Of a stretch of DNA of 64,000 nucleotides, positions 37,731 through 48,621 are shown piece by piece. Source of the stretch: Sporosarcina cascadiensis (lineage in GTDB: Bacteria > Bacillota > Bacilli > Bacillales_A > Planococcaceae); the NCBI RefSeq assembly GCF_009650995.1, contig NZ_WHVV01000009.1:1-64000 (forward strand). Direction: 5' to 3'. Both the position numbers and the translations under genes were made by a program. Under the pieces are notes generated by a model. It saw nothing but the letters and a program-made list of their open reading frames with translations. It searched no databases and was not told where the DNA came from. The stretch's first letter is position 1, and the number at the start of each line of letters is the position of its first letter.

Positions 37731-38081
37731 GTGAAGAAATTTCTAAAGGGTTTTGTTTACGCCTGGGACGGAATTCTTGACGGCTTTGCAGAAGGGCGTA
37801 ATATGAAATCACATGGCCTGTCGGCGGTCGTTGTAGCGATTGCCGGTTGGCTGACGGGATTGTCTATGATGGAATGGCTCATTATCGTTCTATTGATTGG
37901 CGGAATGATGTCGCTTGAATTAATGAACACTGCCGTAGAGTATGTCGTGGACCTTGTAACGTCTGAATATCATCCTTTAGCAAAAAAGGCGAAGGATATT
38001 GCAGCCGGTTCTGTGTTGATCTTTGCTTTGACAAGCGCGGTCATCGGCTGTCTGATCTTTTTCCCGAAATGGTTCGGCTGA
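37731..38081 (+). CDS. dgkA: Diacylglycerol/undecaprenol kinase DgkA
   Basis: Small membrane kinase; the Gram-positive type phosphorylates undecaprenol for cell-wall lipid carrier recycling. The 116-residue protein has three predicted membrane helices and the family signature SLELMNTAVEYVVDL, followed by HPLAKKAKDIAAGSVLI. The start is GTG 37731, 4 bases after ybeY, with only a weak GGAAG site, so coupling is likely. Confidence 0.93.
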   Translation: MKKFLKGFVYAWDGILDGFAEGRNMKSHGLSAVVVAIAGWLTGLSMMEWLIIVLLIGGMMSLELMNTAVEYVVDLVTSEYHPLAKKAKDIAAGSVLIFALTSAVIGCLIFFPKWFG

Positions 38082-38111
38082 ATGAATATAAAATTAAATG
38101 GAGTGAAGTAA

Positions 38112-39420
<1,309 letters not shown>

Positions 39421-39453
39421 TGTAGTAAACCTTTGAGCTAAGGGGGGAGTGCT

Positions 39454-40236
39454 TTGCTGAACAAGATAGAAGGATTTGTTTTAAAAAGTATCCCATACGG
39501 CGAATCTAATAAAATTATCACACTTTATACAAGGGAAGCGGGGAAAATCACTGCGATGGCGCGCGGAGCAAAAAAGCCCGCGAGCCGATTAGCGGCGATT
39601 ACCCAGACATTCACTCATGCTTACTTTTTGATTCGTGCGAGCCGGGGGATGGGTTCCGTTGAGCAGGGGGAACTGATCGACAGTATCCGTCATATCCGTT
39701 CAGACCTTGAGACGACAGCTTATGCCGGCCTGGTCGTTGAATTGATTGATCGTCTGACAGAAAGTGAGCAGGAAAATGAAGGCGTCTTTCGTTTGCTTGC
39801 GGAGTCCTTTCATGCGATGGAAGAAGGTTATGACGCTGAAGCCATCTCGTTGTTTGTGCAGTGGAAAATGCTGCCGGTGGCCGGTATACACCCCATTCTT
39901 CATGAATGTGCAAACTGCGGGGCGACGGAAGGGGAGTTTGCTTTTTCTTTTCAGCAAATTGGATTCCTCTGTCACCGCTGTTTCAGTGTGGATCCCTATA
40001 TCATCAGGCTTTCACCGACACAGATTAAATTAATCCGAATGTTCTACAATGTACCGCTGGATCAGATCGGCAAGTTGGAGTTAAAGAAGCCGACGAAAAC
40101 ATTCATGCAGAAACTGGTATCGACAATTTATCACGAACAGACAGGGGTATATTTGAAATCCAGGAAGTTCATTGAGCAGTTGGACCGTACACCCGAGCTT
40201 CAGAAACCAAAAGAAAACCCGGAAGAAGAAGGCTGA
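39454..40236 (+). CDS. recO: DNA repair protein RecO
   Basis: Helps load RecA onto gapped DNA with RecF and RecR. The 260-residue protein has an N-terminal OB fold (IEGFVLKSIPYGESNKIITLY) and a C-terminal helical domain with a zinc-finger-like CANC...CHRC pair (about residues 149-177). It uses TTG 39454 with GGGGGAG upstream. The small yqzL gene found between era and recO in B. subtilis is missing: the gap is only 33 bases. Confidence 0.94.
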   Translation: MLNKIEGFVLKSIPYGESNKIITLYTREAGKITAMARGAKKPASRLAAITQTFTHAYFLIRASRGMGSVEQGELIDSIRHIRSDLETTAYAGLVVELIDRLTESEQENEGVFRLLAESFHAMEEGYDAEAISLFVQWKMLPVAGIHPILHECANCGATEGEFAFSFQQIGFLCHRCFSVDPYIIRLSPTQIKLIRMFYNVPLDQIGKLELKKPTKTFMQKLVSTIYHEQTGVYLKSRKFIEQLDRTPELQKPKENPEEEG

Positions 40237-40258
40237 AGCCGACTTTTTCCGGGTTTTC
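40214..40258. terminator. Bidirectional terminator between recO and glyS
   Basis: AAAACCCGGA (40214-40223) and TCCGGGTTTT (40248-40257), with inner pairing AAG..GGCT/AGCC..CTT. The left arm lies within the last codons of recO. Confidence 0.88.
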
Positions 40259-40263
40259 TATTA

Positions 40264-41643
40264 TTAAAATTGTAAGTGTTTCTCGATATATGCTTTCACG
40301 TCTGCGATCGGCATACGCTCCTGCTCCATGGAATCACGGTGACGGACAGTCACTTGCTGGTCTTCCAATGAATCAAAGTCGTATGTGATACAGAATGGTG
40401 TTCCAATTTCATCTTGGCGGCGGTAGCGGCGGCCGATTGATTGGGAATCGTCATATTGTACCGGGAAATGCTTTGCAAGTTCCATGTATACTTTGTCTGC
40501 ATCATCTGCAAGTTTTTTAGACAGCGGCAAAACTGCTGCTTTAATTGGCGCAAGTGCCGGGTGGAAACGCAGTACAGTACGCTTGTCACCGTCTTCCAGC
40601 TCTTCTTCGTCGAATGCATCACAAAGGAAGGCAAGGGTAACACGGTCGGCTCCTACAGAAGGCTCGATGCAATATGGAACATATTTTTCATTCGTAATAG
40701 GGTCCTGATAATGGAAGTCCTCGCCTGAATATTCCATATGGCGCTTCAAGTCGAAGTCCGTACGATTTGCGATACCCCAGAGTTCGCCCCAGCCAAACGG
40801 GAATTTATATTCAATATCGACAGTCCCTTTTGAGTAGTGGGAAAGCTCATCTTCATTATGCTCGCGAAGACGGATATTGTCTTCTTTCAATCCAAGATTC
40901 AGCAATAGATTCTTGGAAGCATCGCGCCAGTACCCGTACCAATGCTCGTCTTCACCCGGTTTACAGAAGAATTCAAGTTCCATCTGTTCGAATTCACGAG
41001 TACGGAACGTAAAGTTACCCGGTGTGATTTCGTTACGGAAACTTTTACCGACCTGTGCAATACCGAATGGCACTTTCTTTCTCATGGAACGCTGAACGTT
41101 TTTGAAGTTGACGAAAATCCCCTGTGCTGTTTCAGGGCGCAGGAAAATTTGGTTGGCGGAGGAATCTGTCACTCCCTGGCTCGTCTTGAACATCAGATTG
41201 AACTGACGGATTTCCGTATAATCCATTGCGCCGCAAGTAGGGCAGACGATATTGTGCTCTTGAATTAGATCAAACATTTTTTCAAACGGCAGCCCGTCGA
41301 CAACCAATTCGATTCCTTTTGCATCCAATGCTTCTTCGATTAACTTATCCGCACGATGACGCGTTTTACATTTTTTACAGTCGATCATCGGATCGTTGAA
41401 GTTGCCGATATGACCAGATGCTTCCCAGACTTTCGGGTTCATCAGGATAGCGGAATCAAGTCCGACGTTATATGGTGACTCCTGAATGAATTTCTGCCAC
41501 CAGGCACGCTTAATATTGTTTTTCAGTTCGACACCCAGCGGACCGTAATCCCAGGTATTCGCCAAACCGCCGTAGATGTCAGATCCAGGAAATACAAAAC
41601 CCCGCTGTTTTGATAAATTCACTACTTGTTCCATCGATAACAT
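40264..41643 (-). CDS. glyS: Glycyl-tRNA synthetase, single-chain (alpha2) type
   Basis: Charges tRNA-Gly with glycine. The 459-residue protein is the alpha2 class II type: [26 protein letters not shown] at the start, a zinc-binding CKKCK...CPTCG region, motif 2 [25 protein letters not shown], motif 3 GADRVTLAF, and a C-terminal anticodon-binding domain. B. subtilis uses the unrelated two-gene GlyQ/GlyS enzyme at this locus on the other strand. The start at 41643 has GGAGGG 8 bases upstream. Longer frames run into the T-box leader and are rejected. Confidence 0.96.
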   Translation of the reverse strand: MLSMEQVVNLSKQRGFVFPGSDIYGGLANTWDYGPLGVELKNNIKRAWWQKFIQESPYNVGLDSAILMNPKVWEASGHIGNFNDPMIDCKKCKTRHRADKLIEEALDAKGIELVVDGLPFEKMFDLIQEHNIVCPTCGAMDYTEIRQFNLMFKTSQGVTDSSANQIFLRPETAQGIFVNFKNVQRSMRKKVPFGIAQVGKSFRNEITPGNFTFRTREFEQMELEFFCKPGEDEHWYGYWRDASKNLLLNLGLKEDNIRLREHNEDELSHYSKGTVDIEYKFPFGWGELWGIANRTDFDLKRHMEYSGEDFHYQDPITNEKYVPYCIEPSVGADRVTLAFLCDAFDEEELEDGDKRTVLRFHPALAPIKAAVLPLSKKLADDADKVYMELAKHFPVQYDDSQSIGRRYRRQDEIGTPFCITYDFDSLEDQQVTVRHRDSMEQERMPIADVKAYIEKHLQF

Positions 41644-41655
41644 AATAAAATCCCT

Positions 41656-41872
41656 CCAATTAAAATAAGCACTCGTCTCCGGACATAGACATGTCCGGGG
41701 ACGAGTGCATGATGACCCGCGGTTCCACCCCGATTGGTTTTTCAACCCACTTTCATAATGAATAGTTCAGCTCCCGGGTGCCGTTTTCGTGTAATTACAG
41801 GCTCTCACTATCCCTGCTCGCTTTTCGTTTACACTACTTATTGACCGTTCTTCGCTTACTTCATTCAAAATT
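41656..41872 (-). promoter_or_regulatory. Glycine T-box leader of glyS
   Basis: On the minus strand the T-box motif GGGGTGGAACCGCGGG (41716-41731) precedes a strong terminator hairpin (41668-41709, arms GCACTCGTC..CCGGACAT and ATGTCCGG..GACGAGTGC) with TTATTTTA. A candidate GGC specifier followed by A (41780-41782) lies in the upstream stem I region, and AGTA of an S-turn-like element is present. Uncharged tRNA-Gly is expected to allow read-through. Confidence 0.93.
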
Positions 41873-41901
41873 AGTTTAGCATGCTTCTCCTTTCTTCGCA
41901 A
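41873..41901 (-). promoter_or_regulatory. Sigma-A promoter for the glyS leader
   Basis: Minus strand TTGCGA, 17 bases, TAAACT, directly before the T-box leader. Confidence 0.6.
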
Positions 41902-41967
41902 TAGTCAGCGTCTTGATATATAATTAGATAGTAAATACTACTTTGAAGTCTGAAGGCGGTGACATGT

Positions 41968-42597
41968 TTGGAATTAAATACACGTCAAAATGAAATCCTT
42001 GACATCGTTAAAGGAAATGGACCTATTACAGGAGAACAAATTGCGGAGCGTCTTTCACTGGCACGTGCAACAATCCGGCCCGATTTGGCAATCTTAACGA
42101 TGGCGGGATATTTAGATGCAAGACCGCGTGTAGGTTATTTCTATTCTGGCAAGAAACCGATTCAATCGGTGGCGGACGGTATGGTGGATATGAAAGCTGC
42201 GGATTTTCAATCAAGACCCGTAGTGGTGACAGAAAATCTTTCAGTCTATGATGCAATATGCCAGCTGTTTTTAGAAGATGTCGGTACGCTGTTTGTAGTG
42301 GATCAGAAATCATTGCTGACGGGTGTGCTCTCAAGAAAAGATTTATTAAGGACGAGCATTGGAAGGACAGAGCTGGACAAAATTCCGGTACATGTCATTA
42401 TGACCAGAATGCCGAATATCACTTATTGCTTGAAAGAAGATACGCTGATTTCTGTGGCAAAAAAGATGATGGACAGCCAAATTGATTCATTGCCTATCAT
42501 TAATAAGAAAGATGAAGGACTGGAAGTAATCGGCCGTATCACGAAAACGAATATTACAGCCGCATTTCTTTCATTAGCAGAAGATCATGATTTATGA
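41968..42597 (+). CDS. ccpN: Transcriptional repressor CcpN
   Basis: Represses gluconeogenic genes (gapB, pckA in B. subtilis) in the presence of glucose. The protein of about 209 residues has an N-terminal helix-turn-helix (NGPITGEQIAERLSLARATIRPDLAILTMAGYLDARPRVGYFYSG) and two CBS domains (about 60-205, with VGTLFVVDQKSLLTGVLSRKDLL and SLPIINK). I chose TTG 41968 because AAGGCGG is 8 bases upstream. GTG 41959 would add three residues and also fits homologues. It forms a pair with ppsR as in B. subtilis. Confidence 0.93.
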   Translation: MELNTRQNEILDIVKGNGPITGEQIAERLSLARATIRPDLAILTMAGYLDARPRVGYFYSGKKPIQSVADGMVDMKAADFQSRPVVVTENLSVYDAICQLFLEDVGTLFVVDQKSLLTGVLSRKDLLRTSIGRTELDKIPVHVIMTRMPNITYCLKEDTLISVAKKMMDSQIDSLPIINKKDEGLEVIGRITKTNITAAFLSLAEDHDL

Positions 42598-42608
42598 GGA
42601 GTGACTGT

Positions 42609-43427
42609 ATGCCGAAATTTACATTATTCATTGTCTCAGATTCTGTTGGAGAAACAGCTGGTCTTGTAACAAAGGCAGCTGCAAGTCAGTTCCGGCATGA
42701 TTTAGAGACAGTCTCCATAAAGATATTCTCTTACATAGAGGAAGACTCTCAGCTTGAGGAAATTGTTTTCCTGGCAAAACAGCAGCAGGCACTCGTTGTC
42801 TTTACACTGGTAAAAAGCTCTATGCGTCAGCAATTGCAGATGCTGTGCAGGGAGCTTGAAGTGAAGTGCGTTGATTTAATGGGCCCGCTTATAGAAGAAA
42901 TGGCAAATCAAATTGGTCAGGAACCTTTTGAAGAACCTGGACTGGTCCGGCAGCTGGATGATCAGTACTTCAAAAAGATCGAAGCTATTGAGTTTGCGGT
43001 GAAATACGACGACGGCCGTGACACTCGCGGGGTTATGGAGGCGGATATCGTACTGATCGGTGTTTCAAGAACCTCCAAAACACCATTATCTCAATTTCTC
43101 GCCAATAAAGGTTATAAAGTTGCCAACGTTCCGCTTGTTCCGGAAGTAGATCCGCCAGCGGAATTATTTTCAATAGACCCTGCGAAATGTTTTGGATTAT
43201 TCATATCCGTTAATCAACTGAATTCGATTAGAAAAGCCCGCTTGGAGACATTAGGCTTGAAAGATGACGCAAACTATGCGAAAATAGCACGTATTCAACA
43301 AGAAATTGAGTACTTTAATGAAATTACGACAAGAATCGGCTGTGAAGTCATTGACGTAACCAATCGTGCAGTGGAAGAAACAGCCAACATGATTTTAAAA
43401 TGGATCGCTCAAAGGAAGGCCAACTAA
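42609..43427 (+). CDS. ppsR: PEP synthase/PPDK regulatory protein (DUF299)
   Basis: Bifunctional kinase/pyrophosphorylase that regulates pyruvate phosphate dikinase or PEP synthase; in B. subtilis the gene (yqfL) is co-transcribed with ccpN. The 272-residue protein has ADIVLIGVSRTSKTPLSQFLANKGYKVANVPLVPE with the nucleotide-binding loop. ATG 42609 has GAGGAGTG upstream; the earlier ATG at 42594 overlaps ccpN and lacks its own site. Confidence 0.94.
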   Translation: MPKFTLFIVSDSVGETAGLVTKAAASQFRHDLETVSIKIFSYIEEDSQLEEIVFLAKQQQALVVFTLVKSSMRQQLQMLCRELEVKCVDLMGPLIEEMANQIGQEPFEEPGLVRQLDDQYFKKIEAIEFAVKYDDGRDTRGVMEADIVLIGVSRTSKTPLSQFLANKGYKVANVPLVPEVDPPAELFSIDPAKCFGLFISVNQLNSIRKARLETLGLKDDANYAKIARIQQEIEYFNEITTRIGCEVIDVTNRAVEETANMILKWIAQRKAN

Positions 43428-43453
43428 ACCGGATGGTTAGGTCTTCTTTTTTC
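43424..43453 (+). terminator. Terminator after ppsR
   Basis: CTAAACC and GGTTAGG form a short stem around GGAT, followed by TCTTCTTTTTT. The stem is short, but the T tract is good. Confidence 0.6.
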
Positions 43454-43595
43454 TGTGTGCATGAAACTGGCTGTTTTTTACGGCAGTTTGCTAACTTTCG
43501 AACAGAATGAAAGTTTTTAAGTGAATTTTGTCGATAAAGAAGGGTTTTTTAGAAAGACCGCGAATTTATGTATATAGAGTAGAAATGGTGATAGA

Positions 43596-45407
43596 ATGAC
43601 AAGAATATCTGACGAGACAATCGAGGAAATCCGTACAGGAACCGACATTGTCGACTTGATCAGTGAGTATGTCCAGTTAGCCAAAAGAGGCAAGAACTGG
43701 TTTGGACTTTGTCCATTCCATGAAGAGAACAGCCCGTCATTTTCTGTTTCCGAAGACAAACAGCTTTTTCACTGCTTCGGCTGCGGAGCGAGCGGCAATG
43801 CAATTACGTTTATGATGGATATGGAAAACCGAACGTTTATTGATTCCATTGTTAAGCTGGGCAGCAGGATGGGGATCGAACTCGAAGCGTCGGCGAATGA
43901 ACAGCAGGCATCGAAAAGCTCTTCTCATCAACAGATGCAAAAAGCCTATGCGCTTGCCGCCAACTTTTACAGCCATCTGCTCTTAAACACCATAGAAGGC
44001 GAAAAAGCACTGGAATACTTAGAAAAAAGAGGGTTTACGCGCGATCAAATCGAACAGTATGAAATAGGATGGTCTCCTGTTCAATCGGATGCTCTGTCTT
44101 CCTTATTAAAAAGACAGGGTTACGACCTGAAAGAAATGGAAACTGCAGGGCTTTGTTTGCAGAAAGACGATGGCTCTGGTTTTTTTGACCGCTTCAGAGG
44201 AAGAATCATGTTTCCGATACAAGACGATAATGGAGTAACCATTGCCTTCTCCGGAAGAAGGCTGGAGGACTCTTCCACTGATGCCAAATACATCAACAGT
44301 CCGGAAACACCCATTTTTGAAAAGAGCAAGGTTTTGTTTAATTTTCACCGTGCACGTCTTAATGTTCGGAAAACGGGTAAAGTAATACTATTCGAAGGTT
44401 TCATGGATACGATTTCCGCAGACCGCGGGGGTATTGGAAATACAGTCGCAGTCATGGGAACTGCCTTGTCCTCTCATCATATTGTGAAACTGAAGCGTAT
44501 GGCAAAAAAAGTCGTGATTTGCTGCGACGGTGATTCTGCCGGCTGGGGGGCCGCCAAACGATTTGCCGACAGCTTGATCGACAGCGGGATGGATGTGCTT
44601 GTGGCCACGCTGCCTGACCGGATGGATCCTGATGATTTCATTTCGGAAAAGGGAGTGGAAGCTTTCAGTCAGAAGGTTCTTGATCAGCCGCTCTCATACA
44701 TCTCGTTTGTCGCGGCTTATTATAAAAGAGACAAAAATCTGACGGTTGATCATGATATTAAGCAGTATGTTCATGAAGTGTTCAATGAGCTTGCCCACCG
44801 TTGTTCTCCTATTGAGAAAGACTTACTGATTCAGCAGCTCCACGGTGAAACACATGCTTCAAAAGAATCGCTTGGACAGGAATTCACTAAGTCGATTGCC
44901 CGGAAGGCTCAGCATAAACGAGATGCAGATCCCGTACAGGCAAGCCAACCGGTAAGTGTAAGCCGCACTACAGCGAACAGAACAGAAACAGATCGGGCAG
45001 AACAGCTGCTTCTGGCACATCTCTTAATGGATGCCGACTTGTTTGAGGAAAAACGGCTGGAGCTTCAAGACTTATTTGTCAGGGAAGATGTGATTAAAAT
45101 CTTCTTTAAGTTGGCTGCTTTTTATGAACAGTACGACATGCCGAACTATCAGCGGTTTGCAGAAATGCTGGAAGACCGGCAGTTAAAGAAAATTGTTATG
45201 GAAGCCATTTTGACCGAGCGTTCTCAAGAGCATACCGGACAAGAGGTGGATGACTGTATTCGCCATTTAAAGCGAAGCCAGCTAAAACGTCTAATTAATC
45301 AAAAACAGCACGAATCAAAAGAAGCAGAAAAAAGGAACGACCTACTAAAAGCAATGGAGTTGGCAACGGAAGTTATCCATCTTGTGAGATCGTTAAAGGT
45401 TCTGTAA
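43596..45407 (+). CDS. dnaG: DNA primase
   Basis: Makes RNA primers for replication. The 603-residue protein has the N-terminal zinc-binding domain (CPFHEENSPSF ... FHCFGCGASG, about 40-67), the catalytic core with the TOPRIM motifs (ILFEGFMDTISA; VICCDGDSAGWGAA), and a C-terminal helicase-interaction domain. ATG 43596 has a weak GGTGATAG site upstream. It is 15 bases before sigA, forming the dnaG-sigA part of the macromolecular synthesis operon; rpsU is not adjacent. Confidence 0.97.
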   Translation: MTRISDETIEEIRTGTDIVDLISEYVQLAKRGKNWFGLCPFHEENSPSFSVSEDKQLFHCFGCGASGNAITFMMDMENRTFIDSIVKLGSRMGIELEASANEQQASKSSSHQQMQKAYALAANFYSHLLLNTIEGEKALEYLEKRGFTRDQIEQYEIGWSPVQSDALSSLLKRQGYDLKEMETAGLCLQKDDGSGFFDRFRGRIMFPIQDDNGVTIAFSGRRLEDSSTDAKYINSPETPIFEKSKVLFNFHRARLNVRKTGKVILFEGFMDTISADRGGIGNTVAVMGTALSSHHIVKLKRMAKKVVICCDGDSAGWGAAKRFADSLIDSGMDVLVATLPDRMDPDDFISEKGVEAFSQKVLDQPLSYISFVAAYYKRDKNLTVDHDIKQYVHEVFNELAHRCSPIEKDLLIQQLHGETHASKESLGQEFTKSIARKAQHKRDADPVQASQPVSVSRTTANRTETDRAEQLLLAHLLMDADLFEEKRLELQDLFVREDVIKIFFKLAAFYEQYDMPNYQRFAEMLEDRQLKKIVMEAILTERSQEHTGQEVDDCIRHLKRSQLKRLINQKQHESKEAEKRNDLLKAMELATEVIHLVRSLKVL

Positions 45408-45422
45408 GGAGGTATAGTCACT

Positions 45423-46592
45423 ATGACAAAAGAAGAAAAAGCGGGAGAAGCGGAATTGACCCTTGAAGAAGCAAAAGCAGCTATTATAGAGGCTGGTAAA
45501 AAAACAGGTGAACTAACTTTGGAGGATGTCACGGAAAAACTGGCATCTTTTGAAATGGAACCTGAGCAATTCGAAGAGTTTCTAGATCAGATAGAAGCAC
45601 AGGAAATCGAAATGGATAGAAAAGAAGAGGCTGATCCCAAGAGTGACAAGGAAGAACAATTTGACTTAAATGACTTGAGTGTACCGCCAGGTGTCAGAAT
45701 CAACGATCCCGTTCGGATGTATTTGAAAGAAATCGGCCGTGTTGACTTATTAACAGGTAAAGAAGAAGTAGATCTTGCTATCCGGATTCAAGAAGGTTTG
45801 GAAGCAGAAGCGGAACTTGCAGAAACAAATACGATGACTCCTAAGATAGATAAAACTATCCTGCGCGGTGAAAATGCCAAAAAGAAATTGGCGGAAGCTA
45901 ACCTGCGCCTAGTCGTAAGTATTGCAAAACGCTATGTCGGCCGTGGAATGCTGTTTCTTGACTTAATTCAGGAAGGGAATATGGGTCTGATTAAAGCCGT
46001 AGAGAAATTCGATCATACAAAAGGCTTTAAATTTAGTACGTATGCAACTTGGTGGATCCGCCAGGCGATTACCCGTGCTATTGCAGACCAGGCCCGCACT
46101 ATTCGAATTCCTGTGCATATGGTGGAAACTATCAATAAATTGATTCGTGTCCAGCGCCAGCTTCTTCAAGATCTCGGACGTGAGCCGTCACCTGAAGAAA
46201 TCGGCGAGGAAATGGATCTGACTCCTGAAAAAGTACGTGAAATCCTTAAAATTGCACAAGAACCTGTTTCTTTGGAGACACCTATTGGAGAAGAAGATGA
46301 TTCCCATTTAGGTGATTTCATTGAGGATTCAGAAGCACAGTCACCTTCCGATCATGCAGCCTATGAACTGTTGAAAGAACAGCTGGAAGATGTACTGGAT
46401 ACACTTACCGACCGGGAAGAGAACGTTTTGCGACTGCGATTCGGCCTGGATGACGGCCGTACAAGAACGCTTGAAGAAGTAGGCAAGGTCTTCGGCGTCA
46501 CACGTGAACGTATCCGTCAGATCGAAGCAAAAGCACTTCGCAAACTGCGTCATCCATCCCGCAGCAAGCGCCTGAAAGACTTTTTAGAATAA
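45423..46592 (+). CDS. sigA: Primary RNA polymerase sigma factor SigA
   Basis: Housekeeping sigma factor. The 389-residue protein has region 1.1 at the N-terminus, region 1.2 ([14 protein letters not shown]), region 2 ([38 protein letters not shown] and [20 protein letters not shown]), region 3, and region 4 with [27 protein letters not shown] precedes ATG 45423. The N-terminal acidic segment (about 60-85) is slightly longer than in B. subtilis (371 residues). Confidence 0.98.
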   Translation: MTKEEKAGEAELTLEEAKAAIIEAGKKTGELTLEDVTEKLASFEMEPEQFEEFLDQIEAQEIEMDRKEEADPKSDKEEQFDLNDLSVPPGVRINDPVRMYLKEIGRVDLLTGKEEVDLAIRIQEGLEAEAELAETNTMTPKIDKTILRGENAKKKLAEANLRLVVSIAKRYVGRGMLFLDLIQEGNMGLIKAVEKFDHTKGFKFSTYATWWIRQAITRAIADQARTIRIPVHMVETINKLIRVQRQLLQDLGREPSPEEIGEEMDLTPEKVREILKIAQEPVSLETPIGEEDDSHLGDFIEDSEAQSPSDHAAYELLKEQLEDVLDTLTDREENVLRLRFGLDDGRTRTLEEVGKVFGVTRERIRQIEAKALRKLRHPSRSKRLKDFLE

Positions 46593-46597
46593 CATCT

Positions 46598-46628
46598 GCA
46601 TCGGCTTCATAACAGCCGATGCTTTTTC
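46598..46628 (+). terminator. Terminator after sigA
   Basis: GCATCGGCT and AGCCGATGC perfect arms around TCATAAC, followed by TTTTT. Confidence 0.92.
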
Positions 46629-46682
46629 TTCTGTATACATAATCTTAAAAATTTTACGATCGGCATCATTGGAGGAGAAAGG

Positions 46683-47249
46683 ATGACTAAGGAAAAGAAA
46701 CAGATCATCATATCTGAAATACGCTATTGGAAAACCAATAAATTGCTTCCCGAACATTATTGTGACTTTTTGATTACCTTATATGCTCAAGGTGAAGATC
46801 CTGATGAGGTGGCAGTAAAAGAACAATCCACACTGCAAAAAGAAAGCAGACAGCTGAGGACAAAGCAATTGTTGATCCTGTTTATCAGCATGCTGCTCGC
46901 AGGGGCCGCATCCGCTGCTATGTTTTTACTGAATGAATACCCGGCAGCTACTTTGCTGACAGCAACGGTTCTTTCGGTATTTTTACTTATCATGGCATCC
47001 GGAAAGAATTTCATTAGAAAAGGCTTTGCACCTTTTTTATACATATCAATGGCCTTTCTACTACTGATGATGTCATTGAAAATCTGGACAGCATTTTTTG
47101 ATGGAGAAACGTCTTTATTAATCGGCCTGCTCGTCTTGAATTGTGCGCTGTGGCTGTTTACAGGCAGACTGATGAAACTGCTTTATTTCACAATCTCAGG
47201 TTTACTTGGTTTATTAGTGATCGTCGGATTTTTGATATTATCTTTTTGA
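46683..47249 (+). CDS. Multi-pass membrane protein of unknown function
   Basis: A 188-residue protein. A soluble N-terminal segment (about 1-55, with ISEIRYWKTNKLLPEHYCDFLITLY) is followed by about five transmembrane helices (from LLILFISMLLAG, about 61, to the C-terminus ILSF). GGAGGAG lies 6 bases before ATG 46683. The N-terminal WKxxKLLPExYCDFL pattern resembles the start of some DUF2157-like membrane proteins, but I do not assign a family. It lies alone between sigA and an acyl-CoA dehydrogenase gene. Confidence 0.8.
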   Translation: MTKEKKQIIISEIRYWKTNKLLPEHYCDFLITLYAQGEDPDEVAVKEQSTLQKESRQLRTKQLLILFISMLLAGAASAAMFLLNEYPAATLLTATVLSVFLLIMASGKNFIRKGFAPFLYISMAFLLLMMSLKIWTAFFDGETSLLIGLLVLNCALWLFTGRLMKLLYFTISGLLGLLVIVGFLILSF

Positions 47250-47276
47250 TAGATTGGGTGGAATATAAGGAAATCA

Positions 47277-47306
47277 TTGCTATATTTCATCCGATTTCTA
47301 TATAAT
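47277..47306 (+). promoter_or_regulatory. Sigma-A promoter for the acyl-CoA dehydrogenase gene
   Basis: TTGCTA, 18 bases, TATAAT (47301-47306), about 37 bases before the start codon. Confidence 0.65.
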
Positions 47307-47343
47307 GAAATGTAAAGGCTTTCATTATGAGAGGATGATCAAA

Positions 47344-48483
47344 ATGAACTTTGATTTAACTCAAGAACAGCAAATGGTGAAGAAGTTAATGAGAGATTTT
47401 TCTAATGAAGAGGTGGCGCCGGGAGCAGTAGACCGTGATCGAACCGGGAAGTTTCCGCTTGATATCTTCAAAACGCTTTCTCAGATGGGTATGATGGGGC
47501 TGCCTTTTCCGGAAAAGTATGGCGGTGCAGGAGCAGATACAATAAGTTTTGCGATTGTGACTGAAGAACTGAGCCGTGCGTGCGCTTCCACAGGGATTAC
47601 GTATTCGGCACATATTTCACTTGGGGGGGCACCTTTGCATTTATTTGGAACAGAGCAGCAGAAGCAGGATTTTCTGATACCAATCTGCACAGGTGAATCA
47701 CTGGGAGCATTTGGTCTGACGGAACCAAACGCGGGGTCGGATGCAGGCGGAACGGAGACGGCCGCGGTGCTTGAAGAAGGTAAATATATAATAAACGGCT
47801 CGAAAGTCTATATAACGAACGCGAGCTATGCAAAGCATCTGGCTTTGACAGCTGTTACCGGTCGAAAGGACGGCCGGAAAGAAATCAGCGCGATTATTGT
47901 TCCGACAGACACAGAAGGCTTCACAATCATCGACAACTATGAAAAGATGGGGCTGCATGCCTCAAATACAACGGAGCTGATACTCGATCAGGTTACCGTG
48001 CCGGAAGAAAATTTACTTGGCGAAAGAGGCAGGGGTTTTCAGCAGTTCCTCGTCACCCTGGACGGCGGACGTATCGGAATCGGAGCGATGGCAGTCGGAA
48101 TCGCCCAAGCAGCCTACGAGCGCGCCTTGAATTATTCAAAAGAACGAAAGCAATTCGGAAAAAGCTTGTCATCATTCCAAATTACACAATTCAAACTGGC
48201 TGATATGGCGATGAAAATCGAACTTGCCCGAAATATGGTCTATAAAGCGGCATGGATGAAGGATCAAGGCAGGAAATTCACGAAAGAAGCATCGATGTGT
48301 AAACTTTACGCTTCTGAAATTGCCATGCAGATAGCCAGTGAAGCCATTCAAATACACGGTGGATACGGCTATATGCGGGAATACGAAGTCGAACGATATC
48401 TACGGGATGCGAAGCTGCTCGAAATTGGAGAAGGCACCTCAGAAGTACAGCGTATGGTCATCGCAGGACAAATTGGCTGCTGA
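47344..48483 (+). CDS. Acyl-CoA dehydrogenase (short-chain/butyryl-CoA type)
   Basis: FAD enzyme that forms the alpha-beta double bond of acyl-CoA, with electron-transferring flavoprotein as acceptor. The 379-residue protein has FGLTEPNAGSDAGG and YITNASYAKH (FAD and substrate binding). The C-terminal domain carries the catalytic Glu in EIGEGTSEVQRMVIA, and IHGGYGYMREYEVERYLRDA precedes it. ATG 47344 has GAGGATG upstream. Unlike the usual mmg or bcd clusters, it has no thiolase or hydroxyacyl dehydrogenase beside it. Confidence 0.92.
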   Translation: MNFDLTQEQQMVKKLMRDFSNEEVAPGAVDRDRTGKFPLDIFKTLSQMGMMGLPFPEKYGGAGADTISFAIVTEELSRACASTGITYSAHISLGGAPLHLFGTEQQKQDFLIPICTGESLGAFGLTEPNAGSDAGGTETAAVLEEGKYIINGSKVYITNASYAKHLALTAVTGRKDGRKEISAIIVPTDTEGFTIIDNYEKMGLHASNTTELILDQVTVPEENLLGERGRGFQQFLVTLDGGRIGIGAMAVGIAQAAYERALNYSKERKQFGKSLSSFQITQFKLADMAMKIELARNMVYKAAWMKDQGRKFTKEASMCKLYASEIAMQIASEAIQIHGGYGYMREYEVERYLRDAKLLEIGEGTSEVQRMVIAGQIGC

Positions 48484-48549
48484 CTGCGGAATTATGTCCA
48501 ATCTGTCACAAAAGGTGAAAAGTCGCCCAATAACACTTTCAGTTTTCTC

Positions 48550-48587
48550 AAAGATACAGTACAATGTTAATTGTGTACTGTATCTTT
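48550..48587 (+). terminator. 14-bp perfect inverted repeat, likely terminator
   Basis: AAAGATACAGTACA and TGTACTGTATCTTT are perfectly complementary around a 10-base loop and are followed by TT. The AT-rich stem makes an operator or processing site an alternative. Confidence 0.7.
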
Positions 48588-48621
48588 TACAGAATAGATT
48601 CTGATGAAGGAGGGTAATCCA

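Noticed and set aside
41641-41745. Upstream extension of glyS to 41745
   Set aside because: It runs through the T-box and terminator hairpin and has no ribosome site; the ATG at 41643 has GGAGGG at the right distance.
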